A DNA stretch of 64,000 nucleotides, from the NCBI GenBank assembly GCA_964623815.1, contig CAZUVR010000009.1:1-64000 (forward strand). The letters run 5' to 3'. Positions 43,428 through 51,653 of this stretch are shown one piece after another. The notes under the pieces are model-generated. The model was not told the origin of the DNA and did no database searches. It worked only from the letters and a program-made list of their open reading frames with translations. The translations under genes and the position numbers were made by a program. This DNA is from Chroococcopsis sp964623815 (GTDB taxonomy: Bacteria > Cyanobacteriota > Cyanobacteriia > Cyanobacteriales > Microcystaceae). Every line of letters begins with the position of its first letter. The first letter of the stretch is position 1.

Positions 43428-44603
43428 TTAAATCCAGTACTCTTGTTCTTGGGATGCGATCGGATTTATATAGTGGGGCTTTTCTTTCTTGGGCAACTGT
43501 CCAGATAGAACCAGGTGCGCCATCGTATCACATATAACACGAGTGGCCATCAGAGATGTAATATCACTGATGTCGTAGGGCGGCGACACTTCCACCACTT
43601 CCAGCCCGGCTATCGGGGCTTTCTGTACGATTTTACCCAGTAGGTATAGGGCTTCTCGGGGTAGTAATCCGCCCGGTTCGGGCCAGCCGGTGCCGGGGAC
43701 GAATCCAGCATCGATACAATCAATATCGAAGCTGATCCAAACACAATCAGTTCCGTCTAAAGCCCTTTCTAAAGCAAAATCCACCGCAGCATCGAGGCCC
43801 ATTTCGGTGATGTCGGTGACGGTGAGGATATTAGTGGCTCTTTCCCGGCACACTTTCACACCCTGACGGGGAACCTGCCAGCCACCGATACCCAACTGTA
43901 CGAGGTTTTTAGCCGGAGCATTCTTGATGTTAGTGGCGTGGAACCAAGGACAGGTGTGCATTCTCTCATCTAAATCGGTTTCTTGAGTGTCCACGTGACG
44001 ATCGAAGTGGATGATACCGATTTTCTTATCCCCCAGGTGCCGACATACGCCTCTGACGGTGGGAAAGCCGATCGAATGATCGCCGCCTAATAAAATAGGA
44101 AAAGCGCCGGAGCTGAATACGTGGGCCACACCCTTAGAAATTTGGTCAAAAGATTTCTCGTTATTGGCGGGAATGGTAAATATATCCCCTACATCACAGA
44201 GAGTAATTTGCTCTCGTAAATCGATACCGAGTTCAAAATTATAGGGAGTGTAGAGGGCGGAAATGCGACGGATACCCTGGGGGCCGAAACGGGTACCGGG
44301 GCGGTAGGTTGTTCCCGAGTCGTGGGGAATTCCCACTATCGCCACATCATATTCACCCACCCGCCTTACATCTTCTAAATAGGGAGCTTTCAGAAAGGTG
44401 TTAATTCCAGCGTAGTGAGGCAATTCACCCCGCGAAAAGGTTGGGATAGAACGATCGTTTATACTTGCTGCCGCTTCTAACCCGTATTCTAAACCTTGGT
44501 TTACTTCCTGTTGCCACCCGGTTAGGGGTAATCTCGCCTCTTTTTCCAAAGCTTCTTGAGCTTGACTTTGGCGGGGGTTTTCAAACAATGGTTCTTGAGT
44601 CAT
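43428..44603 (-). CDS. gdmH: Nickel-dependent guanidine hydrolase (ureohydrolase family)
   Basis: Ureohydrolase-fold enzyme of 391 residues that I identify with the guanidine hydrolase of Synechocystis (Sll1077), earlier called agmatinase; it yields urea and ammonia. The dinuclear metal site is complete: H176 in GGDHS, D201/H203/D205 in HFDRHVDTQ and D293/D295 in SFDIDCID. The DRHVD form, the N-terminal extension of about 80 residues and the length match that enzyme better than SpeB. The operon with hypA, hypB and an ABC importer behind a guanidine-I riboswitch gives strong support. Unlike agmatinases, no polyamine gene is near. Confidence 0.92.
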   Translation of the reverse strand: MTQEPLFENPRQSQAQEALEKEARLPLTGWQQEVNQGLEYGLEAAASINDRSIPTFSRGELPHYAGINTFLKAPYLEDVRRVGEYDVAIVGIPHDSGTTYRPGTRFGPQGIRRISALYTPYNFELGIDLREQITLCDVGDIFTIPANNEKSFDQISKGVAHVFSSGAFPILLGGDHSIGFPTVRGVCRHLGDKKIGIIHFDRHVDTQETDLDERMHTCPWFHATNIKNAPAKNLVQLGIGGWQVPRQGVKVCRERATNILTVTDITEMGLDAAVDFALERALDGTDCVWISFDIDCIDAGFVPGTGWPEPGGLLPREALYLLGKIVQKAPIAGLEVVEVSPPYDISDITSLMATRVICDTMAHLVLSGQLPKKEKPHYINPIASQEQEYWI

Positions 44604-44631
44604 ATTCTTCGGTTAGGGAATCAAAATAATT

Positions 44632-44685
44632 AGAGAAAAGCCCCAGGAAATACTCTCGATCATAAGACCGATTTCTCTCCCGGGC
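44632..44685 (-). terminator. Riboswitch-controlled intrinsic terminator
   Basis: On the minus strand the 3' edge of the aptamer, GCCCGGGAGAGAAAT, can pair with ATTTCCTGGGGC, giving a stem that also contains GAAAT/ATTTC and is followed by CTTTTCTC. This alternative stem uses bases of the aptamer's own closing helices, so ligand binding would prevent it and let transcription go on into gdmH. That is a prediction from pairing by eye; one G is bulged and the U-tract is short and mixed. Confidence 0.6.
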
Positions 44686-44776
44686 TTCTCTCCCGCCGTG
44701 TAGCTAGTAGATTTATTTACTAGCCTGTCTCTCTCGAACCAGCATTAGCCTTGACTAACCGGAACCCTAGAGACAC
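44676..44776 (-). ncRNA. Guanidine-I (ykkC class) riboswitch aptamer
   Basis: The minus strand shows the conserved blocks of the ykkC-I aptamer in order: TCTAGGGTTCCG near 44775-44763, GGTTCGAGAGAGACAGGC (about 44740-44723), and ACACGGCGGGAGAGAAGCCC followed by GGGAGA (about 44702-44676). Between the last two, a 9-base stem (GCTAGTAAA with its partner CTACTAGC) closes the variable arm. It lies about 70-175 bases upstream of gdmH. Guanidine binding stabilises the aptamer; with the terminator just after it the switch should turn genes on when guanidine is present. Confidence 0.93.
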
Positions 44777-44787
44777 TTGATTTTTAA

Positions 44788-44816
44788 ATATTAAGTTTTA
44801 TCTGGACTTATGAAAA
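44788..44816 (-). promoter_or_regulatory. Candidate sigma-70-type promoter of the guanidine operon
   Basis: Reading on the minus strand, TTTTCA (44811-44816) and TAATAT (44788-44793) are 17 bases apart, close to the -35/-10 pattern. The predicted start of transcription, about 44780, falls just ahead of the riboswitch, as expected for a leader RNA. I found no clear NtcA site (GTA-N8-TAC) overlapping it. Confidence 0.5.
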
Positions 44817-44922
44817 ATGTTATTTACAAGGGCTTAATTGCATTAAACAATAACAGCGCACTAAAACCCTTGCGGTATAAAAAATAACAAATAACTAATT
44901 TAGGCGCATCTGTAATAATAAC

Positions 44923-44943
44923 TAACCTGAGTTAGGGATAAGA
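44923..44943. repeat. Dispersed 21-base repeat, partner at 34-54
   Basis: TAACCTGAGTTAGGGATAAG (plus A) here is the reverse complement of positions 34-54 with a single mismatch. Both copies are intergenic, about 44.9 kb apart, next to long gene-free stretches. The pair looks like a member of a small dispersed repeat family of the genome. Confidence 0.6.
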
Positions 44944-45078
44944 CTTACTAGTGAGGAGGGGAATTGGTTTTCAGGAGTCGGGAGTTCGGGATTCTTAATC
45001 CTGATTCCGCGCCTCCTAACCCCCCTTAAAAAAGATTCTTTAACCAGGAGATATATTAATTAACTTCTAATCCCCAAT

Positions 45079-45116
45079 TCCGAACTGAGCGGCGCACTCC
45101 GAACCGAGCGGCGCGA
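45079..45116. repeat. Two-copy tandem repeat of 19 bases
   Basis: TCCGAACTGAGCGGCGCAC is followed directly by TCCGAACCGAGCGGCGCGA, with three differences. The G+C-rich motif lies in otherwise average or A+T-rich intergenic DNA upstream of cutA. No function is seen. Confidence 0.6.
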
Positions 45117-45185
45117 TGAGCGAACAATTCCTTAACCCAAACTGACGTTAAAATAATTTAAACGATCGAATAGTTAGCGAATCCG

Positions 45186-45530
45186 ATGAAACTCTATTAT
45201 GTAACGCTAAATACAGATGAGGAGGCCCGGAAAATCAGCCGCGCATTATTAGAAAAAAAACTAGCCGTCTGCGTTAATTGGTTTCCGATTACTTGTGCTT
45301 ATAGCTGGCAAGATAAAATTACCGAAGAACCGGAAATCGTTCTCATCATTAAAACCGGGGAGGGTTATCGAGAGAAGATTGAAAAAGTTATCCGCGAGCA
45401 TATTGCCTACACCAATTTCATCGCTGAGATAACTCCCACAGGTATCAATGACGGGTTTTCCGATTGGTTAAACGGGGTCGTTCCCGTTATTGCTATCGAT
45501 AAAGAAAATCCCCCCTCTATTAAAAATTAA
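45186..45530 (+). CDS. cutA: CutA-like divalent-cation tolerance protein
   Basis: Small trimeric protein of 114 residues. It has the CutA pattern: TLNTDEEARKISRALLEKKLAVCVN, then YSWQDKITEEPEIVLIIKT, and a C-terminal ITPTGINDGFSDWL. Proposed to bind Cu or other metals and to affect their tolerance, though in cyanobacteria a role in metal homeostasis is not well supported. It is convergent with tkt, 40 bases away, and the two ends are not separated by an evident terminator. Confidence 0.88.
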   Translation: MKLYYVTLNTDEEARKISRALLEKKLAVCVNWFPITCAYSWQDKITEEPEIVLIIKTGEGYREKIEKVIREHIAYTNFIAEITPTGINDGFSDWLNGVVPVIAIDKENPPSIKN

Positions 45531-45570
45531 CAAGGGAGGACGCAAGGGGGTTATATTTCCCGAACAGGGA

Positions 45571-47577
45571 CTAACCTAGTAGAGCTTTAGCTTTAGCTAC
45601 CACGTTATCGACTGTAAAGCCGAATTTTTCTAACACGACATTACCAGGAGCGGAAGCACCGAAAGTATCTACACCTAAGACATCGCCCTCATCGGTAACG
45701 TAACGGCACCAGCCCATAGTCGAACCTGCTTCAACGGCGAGACGCTTCCTGACGGATTTTGGGAACACTGATTCTTTGTACTCGGGGGATTGTTCCTCGA
45801 ATAGTTCCCAACAGGGCATAGAAACGACGCGCACTTTCACGCCCTCGCCCCTCAATACCTCGGCTGCCGAAGCACAGAGGCTCAATTCACCGCCAGTACC
45901 GATGAGAATTACATCGGGAGTGCCTTCGCTATCGCTGATAATGTAAGCGCCTTTAGCCACATCATCGATAGAAGTACCGCTTAAGTTGGGTAGATTTTGA
46001 CGGGATAAGGCGAGGAGGGTGGGACGATGACGCTCGCTGATAGCCACTTTATAAGCTCCCGAAGTTTCGTTACCGTCGCCAGGACGAATTACTAAAAGAT
46101 CAGGTATCAGGCGTAAAGAGGCGACGTGTTCCACTGGTTGGTGAGTCGGGCCGTCTTCCCCTAAAGCGATCGAATCGTGAGTCATCACCCAGATTACCTG
46201 TGCTTCCGAGAGGGCTGATAGACGGATCGAGTTCCGCATATAATCGGTGAACACGAGGAAGGTGGCACCGTAAGGAATTAGCCCGGTTTTGTGGAGGGCG
46301 ATACCGTTACAGATGGCTCCCATTGCGTGTTCTCTCACGCCGAAATGCACGTTACGCTCAGCGTAGTCGCCTTTCTGGAAACTACCAGTACCTTTTAATT
46401 CGGTGTAGTTGGAGTGGGTTAAGTCAGCAGAGCCGCCCAGTAAACCAGGGATGACGGGGGCGAGGGCGTTGAGGCAGATTTCCGAGTGTTTTCTTGATGC
46501 CAGGGCTTTATCTTCGGGTTTGTATTGGGGTAATGCTTTATCCCAGCCATCGGGTAATTTGCCCGTGATTAGGCCTTCTAATACGGTAGCCTCATCCGCG
46601 TATTTAGATTTGTACTCTTCCCATTGGGCGTTCCATTCCTGCTCGGCTTTAGCACCTCTATCCACTGCTTTACGGAAGTGGTCGAGGACATCTTTGGGGA
46701 TTTCAAAGGGAGGATATTCCCAGCCTAAATTTTGCCGAGTTAGTTCGATTTCTTGCGCTCCCAAAGCCGCACCATGTACGTCAGCGGTGTTGGATTTATT
46801 GGGTGAGCCGTAACCGATCGTCGTGGTAACTTTGATCATCGATGGTTTATCAGTGACTGCTTTCGCCGCTTCGATCGCTTTGGCTATGGCTTCTAAATCG
46901 GTATTACCGTTCTCTACGTGTTGAACGTGCCAGCCGTAGGCCTCAAAACGCTTGCTCACATCTTCAGTGAAGGCTATATCGGTAGAGCCATCGATGGAAA
47001 TATGGTTATCGTCGTATAGGGCGATCAATTTACCCAATCCCCAGTGACCGGCTAAAGAGCAGGCTTCTCCGGAAATTCCTTCCATATTACAACCGTCACC
47101 CAAGATCACATAGGTATAGTGGTCGATCAATTGGTTGTCCGGCTTATTGAAACGGGCTGCTAAATGGGCTTCAGCTGCGGCTAAACCTACAGCGTTGGCG
47201 ATGCCTTGTCCGAGGGGGCCTGTAGTTACTTCTACGCCTGGGGTGACGAAATTCTCAGGGTGTCCGGGGGTTTTGGATTTCCACTGACGAAACTGCTTAA
47301 TCTCTTCGATCGGTACGCTATCGTAACCGGCGAGATACATCAAAGCGTACTGTAGCATACATCCGTGACCGGCGGAGAGAACGAAACGATCTCTATTGAC
47401 CCAGTTGGGATTTTTGGGGTTAACCCTTAAGAATTTATCCCAGAGGACGAAGGCCATAGGAGCCGCCCCCATTGGTAAACCCGGGTGTCCCGATTTCGCT
47501 TTTTCTACCGCGTCAATAGCGAGAAAACGGATGGAATTTATACAAAGTTCTTCGAGGGATTGGCTAGCAACTACCAT
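45571..47577 (-). CDS. tkt: Transketolase
   Basis: Thiamine-diphosphate enzyme (668 residues) of the Calvin cycle and pentose phosphate pathway. Recognisable parts: the N-terminal SIRFLAIDAVEKAKSGHPGLPMGAAPM, the TPP-binding ILGDGCNMEGISGEA, the pyrimidine domain FVLSAGHGCMLQYAL and EHAMGAICNG, and the C-terminal domain from about 545. Length is normal. It comes after fabF and acpP on the same strand, a gene order (acpP-fabF-tkt) that I recall as common in cyanobacteria. An 82-base gap with fabF may hold its own promoter. Confidence 0.96.
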   Translation of the reverse strand: MVVASQSLEELCINSIRFLAIDAVEKAKSGHPGLPMGAAPMAFVLWDKFLRVNPKNPNWVNRDRFVLSAGHGCMLQYALMYLAGYDSVPIEEIKQFRQWKSKTPGHPENFVTPGVEVTTGPLGQGIANAVGLAAAEAHLAARFNKPDNQLIDHYTYVILGDGCNMEGISGEACSLAGHWGLGKLIALYDDNHISIDGSTDIAFTEDVSKRFEAYGWHVQHVENGNTDLEAIAKAIEAAKAVTDKPSMIKVTTTIGYGSPNKSNTADVHGAALGAQEIELTRQNLGWEYPPFEIPKDVLDHFRKAVDRGAKAEQEWNAQWEEYKSKYADEATVLEGLITGKLPDGWDKALPQYKPEDKALASRKHSEICLNALAPVIPGLLGGSADLTHSNYTELKGTGSFQKGDYAERNVHFGVREHAMGAICNGIALHKTGLIPYGATFLVFTDYMRNSIRLSALSEAQVIWVMTHDSIALGEDGPTHQPVEHVASLRLIPDLLVIRPGDGNETSGAYKVAISERHRPTLLALSRQNLPNLSGTSIDDVAKGAYIISDSEGTPDVILIGTGGELSLCASAAEVLRGEGVKVRVVSMPCWELFEEQSPEYKESVFPKSVRKRLAVEAGSTMGWCRYVTDEGDVLGVDTFGASAPGNVVLEKFGFTVDNVVAKAKALLG

Positions 47578-47659
47578 ATTTTTTCTCTTTAATGGCTTAC
47601 GATAAATTGATTGAGGAATGAGCGCAATGATCCAAGGGTACTATCCTTGTTACCTTTAC

Positions 47660-48910
47660 TCAAGCATATTTTTTGAAAGCGAGGGTAACGTTATGTCCTC
47701 CGAAACCGAAGGAATTAGACAGGGCCACTTCTACTATATGGGGACGACTCTGACCGGGTACATAGTCGAGATCGCACTCGGGATCTGGATTTTCCAGGTT
47801 GATCGTCGGTGGGACGCGATCGTATTTTATGGCCAGTACGGTTGCTACCGCTTCGATACCCCCCGAACCTCCTAATAAATGACCCGTCATCGACTTGGTG
47901 GAACTGATGGGAATTTTATAAGCCCATTCTCCCAGTGCTTTTTTAATCGCTTTGGTTTCGGTTTTGTCGTTGGCGGGGGTGCTGGTGCCGTGAGCGTTTA
48001 TATAGGACACTTGTTCTGGTAATAGTCCCGCGTCTTTCATGGCTAATTCCATCGCTCGCGCCGCGCCCTGCCCTTCTGGGACGGGGGCCGTCATGTGGTA
48101 AGCGTCGCAGGTCATGGCGTAGCCTACTATTTCAGCGTAGATTTTCGCGCCGCGAGCCAGAGCGTGTTCTAGTTCTTCTAAAATTAGGATGCCCGTACCT
48201 TCCCCCATGACGAAGCCATCCCGGTCTTTATCGAATGGTCTACTGGCATGAGCCGGATCGTCGTTTCTGTGGGATAGAGCTTTGGCGGAGGAAAATCCTG
48301 CTAGAGATAGAGGGGTGATCGCCGCTTCAGTTCCCCCACAGATTACCGCTTTGGCATAGCCTCTCTGCACGAGACGGAAAGCATCTCCGACGGCGTTCGA
48401 GCCAGCGGCGCAGGCGGTGACAGTACAGTTGTTAGGCCCTTTCGCTCCCGTGTGAATCGCAGTCAATCCCGCCGCCATGTTGGCGATCATCGTGGGTATC
48501 ATGAAGGGACTACAACGGCTCGGCCCTTTGGTTAACAACACTTCTTGTTGATCTTCCAACACTTTTAAGCCGCCCACACCTGTGCCGATGATGACACCGA
48601 TGTCTTCTGCATTGAGGTCGTTGATAATTAAGCCAGCATCAGCGAGGGCTTGTTTGCTCCCCGCTACCGCGAACTGAGCGAAACGATCCATCCGTTTTGC
48701 TTCTTTGCGATCGATATAATCGAAAGGATCGAACCCTTTTACTTCCGCCGCTATTTTACAAGCGTGCTTCGACGAATCAAAAAGTGTTATTAGGCCTACT
48801 CCATTACGCCCTTCGCTTAATCCCTGCCAGTATTCCTGAGGATTATTACCTAAAGGAGTAATTGCACCAAGCCCGGTAATAACTACCCGTTTCAATGGCA
48901 AATTGGTCAT
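47660..48910 (-). CDS. fabF: 3-oxoacyl-ACP synthase II (KASII)
   Basis: Elongating condensing enzyme of type II fatty-acid synthesis (416 residues). The catalytic cysteine is in TVTACAAGSNAVGDA and the two histidines in NAHGTSTPANDKTE and MTGHLLGGSGG. The N-terminal VVITGLGAITPLGNNPQEYW is typical. It follows acpP with 45 bases between, on the same strand; both are used together in fatty-acid elongation. Length is normal for FabF. Confidence 0.96.
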   Translation of the reverse strand: MTNLPLKRVVITGLGAITPLGNNPQEYWQGLSEGRNGVGLITLFDSSKHACKIAAEVKGFDPFDYIDRKEAKRMDRFAQFAVAGSKQALADAGLIINDLNAEDIGVIIGTGVGGLKVLEDQQEVLLTKGPSRCSPFMIPTMIANMAAGLTAIHTGAKGPNNCTVTACAAGSNAVGDAFRLVQRGYAKAVICGGTEAAITPLSLAGFSSAKALSHRNDDPAHASRPFDKDRDGFVMGEGTGILILEELEHALARGAKIYAEIVGYAMTCDAYHMTAPVPEGQGAARAMELAMKDAGLLPEQVSYINAHGTSTPANDKTETKAIKKALGEWAYKIPISSTKSMTGHLLGGSGGIEAVATVLAIKYDRVPPTINLENPDPECDLDYVPGQSRPHIVEVALSNSFGFGGHNVTLAFKKYA

Positions 48911-48955
48911 ATTTTTTTCAAAACCGCAGACACCTGTTAGTTTGATTTTTCAGTC

Positions 48956-49204
48956 CTAGGCGGCCGCTTCTACTTTACTGGCAATATGTTCTACTGCTTT
49001 CCCTACAGTCTCTATTTGTTCGGCCGCCTCATCAGGAATTTCAATATCGAATTCTTCTTCTAGAGCCATAACTAATTCGACAATATCCAGGGAGTCAGCA
49101 CCTAAGTCATTGGCAAAACTTGCTTCCGGCTTTACGTCGTCTGGACTCACCTCTAATTGTTCTACTACTACTTTTTTAACTCTATCAAAAATTTCTGTAT
49201 TCAT
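48956..49204 (-). CDS. acpP: Acyl carrier protein
   Basis: Acidic carrier protein of 82 residues. The phosphopantetheine serine is S38 in DLGADSLDIVELVMALEEEF. It carries growing acyl chains to FabF, encoded just after it. The 240 bases upstream to the divergent glutaredoxin gene hold the promoter and a stretch of inverted repeats (GGAAAGTGG with its partner CCACTTTC at about 49257-49285). Confidence 0.97.
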   Translation of the reverse strand: MNTEIFDRVKKVVVEQLEVSPDDVKPEASFANDLGADSLDIVELVMALEEEFDIEIPDEAAEQIETVGKAVEHIASKVEAAA

Positions 49205-49444
49205 TGATGCTTTTGCTTACTCCGCTAAAAAAACCCTATACTAGGATACAGCATAAGGGAAAGTGGGGCGGCTGTTGCCACTTTCAATGATGGTTAACTT
49301 TTTTGCTCAGTATTTCCCATCTTACTTGAATTTGTCACCTGCTTATGATCGTGACCGAAAAATCACTGTGAGAAATTAGGGTTTCTGCCCAGGGGAAACA
49401 AGATAACATGAAAGAGTGTGGATATTTAACGAATTGCAACACCT

Positions 49445-49768
49445 ATGACACCAGAAACTAAAGCAGAGCTAGACAATTTAGTGAAGAGTAATAAAATCCT
49501 CGTTTTTATGAAAGGCTCGAAGATGATGCCTCAGTGCGGCTTCTCTAATAACGTGGTACAGATTCTCAATATGCTAGGTGTCCCCTATCAAACGGTCGAT
49601 GTTCTTCAGAATGAGCAAATCCGTCAGGGGATAAAAGAATACTCCAACTGGCCCACTATTCCCCAAGTTTACATTAACGGTGAATTCGTCGGTGGGTCAG
49701 ATATTATGATCGAACTTTACCAGAATGGAGAATTACAGCAGATGGTGGAAGTAGCTTTAGCTTCTTAA
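49445..49768 (+). CDS. grxD: Monothiol glutaredoxin, CGFS type
   Basis: Single-thiol glutaredoxin of 107 residues with active-site C31 in PQCGFSN and conserved WPTIPQVYINGEFVGG. CGFS glutaredoxins bind a [2Fe-2S] cluster with glutathione and serve in iron-sulfur cluster transfer. It lies divergent from acpP and convergent with the DUF6761 gene, with a likely shared terminator hairpin in between. The name grxD is by similarity. Confidence 0.93.
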   Translation: MTPETKAELDNLVKSNKILVFMKGSKMMPQCGFSNNVVQILNMLGVPYQTVDVLQNEQIRQGIKEYSNWPTIPQVYINGEFVGGSDIMIELYQNGELQQMVEVALAS

Positions 49769-49782
49769 ACTGTTCTTGGTTT

Positions 49783-49802
49783 AGGGTCGGTTTATCGGCC
49801 CT
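49783..49802. terminator. Possible bidirectional terminator
   Basis: AGGGTCGGTTTATCGGCCCT can form a stem of about eight pairs (two G-T) with a short loop, placed between the stop codons of the convergent glutaredoxin and DUF6761 genes. There is no strong T-run on either side, so it is tentative. Confidence 0.4.
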
Positions 49803-49810
49803 TGCCTTCA

Positions 49811-50065
49811 TCAATAGTAATCCCTTTCCGTTTGGGTTTGGGGTAAAGGTAATTCAAAGTTAGAAGGATCGAGGAGGTAACGATAGATTTCTTCCTCAAG
49901 GCGGTGGACGAGGTAGGCCTCAATAGCATTGGAATGGCGGAGACAGGCTAGATAACCGTCTACGTAAAGGCGAATTTCATCGAAATTTCTGCCCCTATTC
50001 CACAAATCCACCATGTTATCGGTGATTCGTTGATAGTAACGGATGGATTGGGTGTCTTGAAGCAT
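49811..50065 (-). CDS. DUF6761-like small cyanobacterial protein
   Basis: Helical protein of 84 residues (ITDNMVDLWNRGRNFDEIRLYVDGYLACLRHSN), ending in a proline/tyrosine tail. I recognise it as a family found across cyanobacteria (DUF6761 from memory), with no known role. It is convergent with the glutaredoxin gene and divergent from the regulator gene; it may be a single-gene unit. Confidence 0.75.
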   Translation of the reverse strand: MLQDTQSIRYYQRITDNMVDLWNRGRNFDEIRLYVDGYLACLRHSNAIEAYLVHRLEEEIYRYLLDPSNFELPLPQTQTERDYY

Positions 50066-50230
50066 GGCGTTGAAATGATAACAGCGTCAGGGATTAATTT
50101 AGGTTTTATTACCTCTATTCTAACTATTAACACTTAATAACCTCTATACCTCTGAGTAAGTAGCTATTGTTACAACATCTTGACATTTCCTTTGATACCC
50201 TGACAGTTGTGTATTTAGAGAGGAAAGGCA

Positions 50231-50986
50231 GTGGGCTTAACTAATATATCCATAGTGGAGGGAAATCCTCATCTACGATCGCTCTTAGCTTGGCACCTAC
50301 AACAAGCGGGTTACGTCGTCAGCCAGTGTAACAGTTTCGCCCAAGCTAGAAACGCCTTTCTCCAACGTCAGCCAACCCTGGCGATAATCGATTCCGATTT
50401 ACCAGATGGAGATGGCATCGAATTATGTCGCTGGTTATATCAACAACATCAATCCCTGATTTTAATCCTCTCGGCCCGTAACACGGAAAAAGATGTGGTC
50501 AACGGTTTGAAAGCTGGAGCCGACGATTATCTCCGCAAACCTTTCGGAATGCAGGAATTTATGGCCCGTTTGGAAGCCTTGATGCGACGGGTGAAAACTC
50601 CGGTAGCCCCCCTTCACCTCGAATACGGAGATTTAAAAATAGATCTGGCACAGCGCCGGGTTCAAGTCCAGGGAGAATATATAGATTTGACTCCGCAAGA
50701 GTTCAGCTTACTCTACGTTCTCGCCCAAGCGGGCGGAAATTCCCTATCCCGAAGCGAATTACTCCGTCGCGCCTGGCCCGATGCCATCGATAATCCCCGC
50801 ACGATAGATACTCACGTTCTCTCGCTCCGCAAAAAAATAGAAATCGATCCCCGGCAACCGAGTTTGATTCAAACGGTGCGTAATGTGGGCTATCGCTTCA
50901 ATTTAGAAGCTTTACAAGAGATGTCCAACACGGGGGCGGTTAATAATTTGAATTCTTATTCCGCTATAGGTAGGTCTAGTAATTAA
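50231..50986 (+). CDS. OmpR-family response regulator with atypical receiver
   Basis: Transcription regulator of 251 residues: receiver domain (about 5-120) and a winged-helix DNA-binding domain (about 135-230, ending RTIDTHVLSLRKKIEID and RNVGYRFN). The phospho-acceptor position is D54 in AIIDSDLPDGDG and the lysine in RKPF is kept. However, the acidic pair that normally binds Mg2+ (DD after the first strand) is EG in VEGNP, so phosphorylation may not work as usual. NblR of cyanobacteria is a known atypical receiver of this type, but I cannot say this is NblR. Start is GTG at 50231, preceded by AGAGGAAAGGC. It overlaps the convergent next gene by four bases. Confidence 0.85.
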   Translation: MGLTNISIVEGNPHLRSLLAWHLQQAGYVVSQCNSFAQARNAFLQRQPTLAIIDSDLPDGDGIELCRWLYQQHQSLILILSARNTEKDVVNGLKAGADDYLRKPFGMQEFMARLEALMRRVKTPVAPLHLEYGDLKIDLAQRRVQVQGEYIDLTPQEFSLLYVLAQAGGNSLSRSELLRRAWPDAIDNPRTIDTHVLSLRKKIEIDPRQPSLIQTVRNVGYRFNLEALQEMSNTGAVNNLNSYSAIGRSSN

Positions 50987-51645
50987 TAAACTTGAGAGAG
51001 AATGTAGCGCAGACGATCGTAATCGTCTTTGAGGAGTATACTCAATTGTCGGCCCACACCTACGAGCCAGGCGCGATCGTCTCCCCGTAGCTTATAAATT
51101 TCTCGGATAGCAGCCGCTACTAGGGCTTCTACGGGGCTGTTCCTTACTTCTAATAGGATACGGATAAAATCTAAGCGATCGCTAAATTTTACTATTTCCG
51201 CCGCTTCACAACGATAAACCGCCTGATGAATTTGAGGGGGGCGGGGCGGTATATACTGACGGACTTCCCCAGATAGATGAACGTTACCGTTGCGAGAATG
51301 GGGAATTTCAAAACCGACGATGGTGGCGCGAAATTCGGTTTTTAACATGGCGAAAATCTGCGGTTGTTGTTCCCGCAATTCTGCCAACGATAGACCTAAT
51401 GCCCTGGCTCTGTGTACTGAATCGATAGGATAGGTAGTCACGTAGGTAACAATAGCGAATACCTTGTTACTACTTTCTGAATCGCTCGCCTTGACCCAAC
51501 TGCCGAAAGGGGGCATGACGGGAAAGGCTAATTCTTCCGGTTCGAGACATTGAGCGGTGAACTCGGTGGTAGCCGTTTGTATGACCTCACCGATGTGATC
51601 GGGATGTCGGCTATCGGTGGCGAATTGAGGTAAGGGTAGACGCAT
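50983..51645 (-). CDS. HAS-barrel-like protein
   Basis: Soluble protein of 220 residues. The N-terminal half (HIGEVIQTATTEFTAQC, FPVMPPFGSWVKA) resembles the HAS-barrel domain found in HerA-type ATPases and other proteins of cyanobacteria. I know of no activity. The C-terminal half is helical with RGDDRAWLVGVGRQLSILL. It is first in a run on the minus strand with ndhS 9 bases upstream, and its 3' end overlaps the convergent regulator gene by four bases, an arrangement without room for a terminator. Confidence 0.75.
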   Translation of the reverse strand: MRLPLPQFATDSRHPDHIGEVIQTATTEFTAQCLEPEELAFPVMPPFGSWVKASDSESSNKVFAIVTYVTTYPIDSVHRARALGLSLAELREQQPQIFAMLKTEFRATIVGFEIPHSRNGNVHLSGEVRQYIPPRPPQIHQAVYRCEAAEIVKFSDRLDFIRILLEVRNSPVEALVAAAIREIYKLRGDDRAWLVGVGRQLSILLKDDYDRLRYILSQVY

Positions 51646-51653
51646 TATCCAGA

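Larger units (their letters stand above)
44817..45185. other. Intergenic region between guanidine operon promoter and cutA
   Basis: About 370 bases without a coding gene. It holds a dispersed 21-base repeat (44923-44943) whose inverted partner lies near the left end of the window, and a segment with the GACTCCCGATTC-type low-complexity repeat (about 44972-45007). It also holds a 19-base tandem repeat (45079-45116) and presumably the cutA promoter. I see no tRNA or other RNA gene here. Confidence 0.55.

Noticed and set aside
44817..44922. NtcA or other nitrogen-control site for the guanidine operon
   Set aside because: I looked for GTA-N8-TAC near the promoter and found none that fits.
46409..46813. 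Antisense frame of 134 codons inside tkt
   Set aside because: Shadow of a long conserved gene; the translation has no domain and codon pattern follows the transketolase frame.
49287..49379. 30-codon frame between acpP and glutaredoxin
   Set aside because: No ribosome site, no coupling with neighbours and no membrane or domain pattern; probably chance.
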